Origin: Flavobacterium rhamnosiphilum
GTDB lineage: Bacteria > Bacteroidota > Bacteroidia > Flavobacteriales > Flavobacteriaceae
NCBI RefSeq assembly: GCF_004349195.1
Contig: NZ_SMLG01000017.1
Coordinates: 1-34,174, forward strand
Direction of reading: 5' to 3'
Length of the DNA: 34,174 nucleotides
This document shows, piece by piece, positions 34,099-34,174 of the stretch. Under the pieces are notes generated by a model that worked only from the letters and a program-made list of their open reading frames with translations, ran no database searches and was not told the DNA's origin. Numbering within the stretch: the first letter of the stretch is position 1; the number at the start of each line of letters is the position of its first letter. Position numbers and translations under genes: made by a program.

Positions 34099-34174
34099 TT
34101 CGAGGCTTAATTTTTTTTACAAAAAAAGCAATATAAAATGACATTCATTGTGTCACCCTGAGCGCAGTCGAAGG
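34099..34174. repeat. Interspersed element, TTCGAG family, copy cut by window end
   Basis: It starts with TTCGAGG and keeps the ATATAAAATGACATTC and GTGTCACCCTGAGCGCAG blocks of copies 1 and 2, then runs off the window. Confidence 0.75.

Larger units (their letters stand above)
33483..34174. other. Upstream non-coding region of the locus
   Basis: These 692 bases have no convincing gene on either strand. They contain the leader and promoter of the first gene (33483-33589), AT-rich DNA, a GCCCCAG...AGAGGTATT phrase near 33890 that resembles the first 18 bases of the window, and a truncated TTCGAG element at the window end. Confidence 0.7.

Noticed and set aside
1..34174. tRNA, rRNA, integrase or insertion-sequence transposase genes
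   Set aside because: I found no cloverleaf-like sequence, ribosomal sequence or transposase motif on either strand.

Overview
The window looks like a chromosomal surface-polysaccharide (capsule or O-antigen type) biosynthesis locus of a member of the Bacteroidota, most likely a Flavobacterium or close relative. The grounds are AT-rich DNA, several promoter candidates of the Bacteroidota form TAnnTTTG, protein families typical of flavobacterial polysaccharide clusters, and intergenic gaps filled with short palindromic repeats. All 24 genes I can support lie on the minus strand, so transcription runs from about 33.6 kb down to position 204.

From 5' to 3' in the direction of transcription: (1) 33482-26888 holds a UDP-sugar 6-dehydrogenase, mannose-1-phosphate guanylyltransferase, a large SLBB export protein (Wza-like) and a chain-length regulator (Wzz-like). 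(2) 26802-20217 is a tight operon for UDP-2,3-diacetamido-glucuronic acid (wbpA, wbpE, wbpD, wbpB), with an L-2-hydroxyglutarate oxidase gene in the middle and a secreted parallel beta-helix protein at the end. (3) 20048-11654 is the variable core: Wzx flippase, Wzy polymerase, two GT4 glycosyltransferases, a class IV aminotransferase, an HpcH/HpaI-type aldolase, the initiating phosphoglycosyl transferase and a PLP decarboxylase, mostly overlapping each other. (4) 11463-10324 is a DegT sugar aminotransferase. (5) 9975-204 holds the dTDP-L-rhamnose genes (rfbC, rfbD, rfbB, rfbA) and a PglF/WbpM-like membrane dehydratase. This block is interrupted by a HEPN-MNT gene pair that matches type VII toxin-antitoxin motifs and by an AAA ATPase with its own promoter.

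Together the genes would supply dTDP-rhamnose, GDP-mannose, UDP-GlcNAc(3NAc)A and a 4-amino-6-deoxy sugar, start synthesis on undecaprenyl phosphate, add sugars, flip and polymerise the unit (Wzx/Wzy) and export it (Wza/Wzz). No BY-kinase, WbpI-type epimerase or PglD-type acetyltransferase is present in the window.

The points most worth following are: a possible aldolase, aminotransferase and decarboxylase route to an unusual amine or amino acid; a possible cofactor-recycling role of the 2-hydroxyglutarate oxidase beside WbpB/WbpE; and several families of structured intergenic repeats with compensatory base changes between copies. The repeats are confined to the rims of the locus and absent from its AT-rich core.
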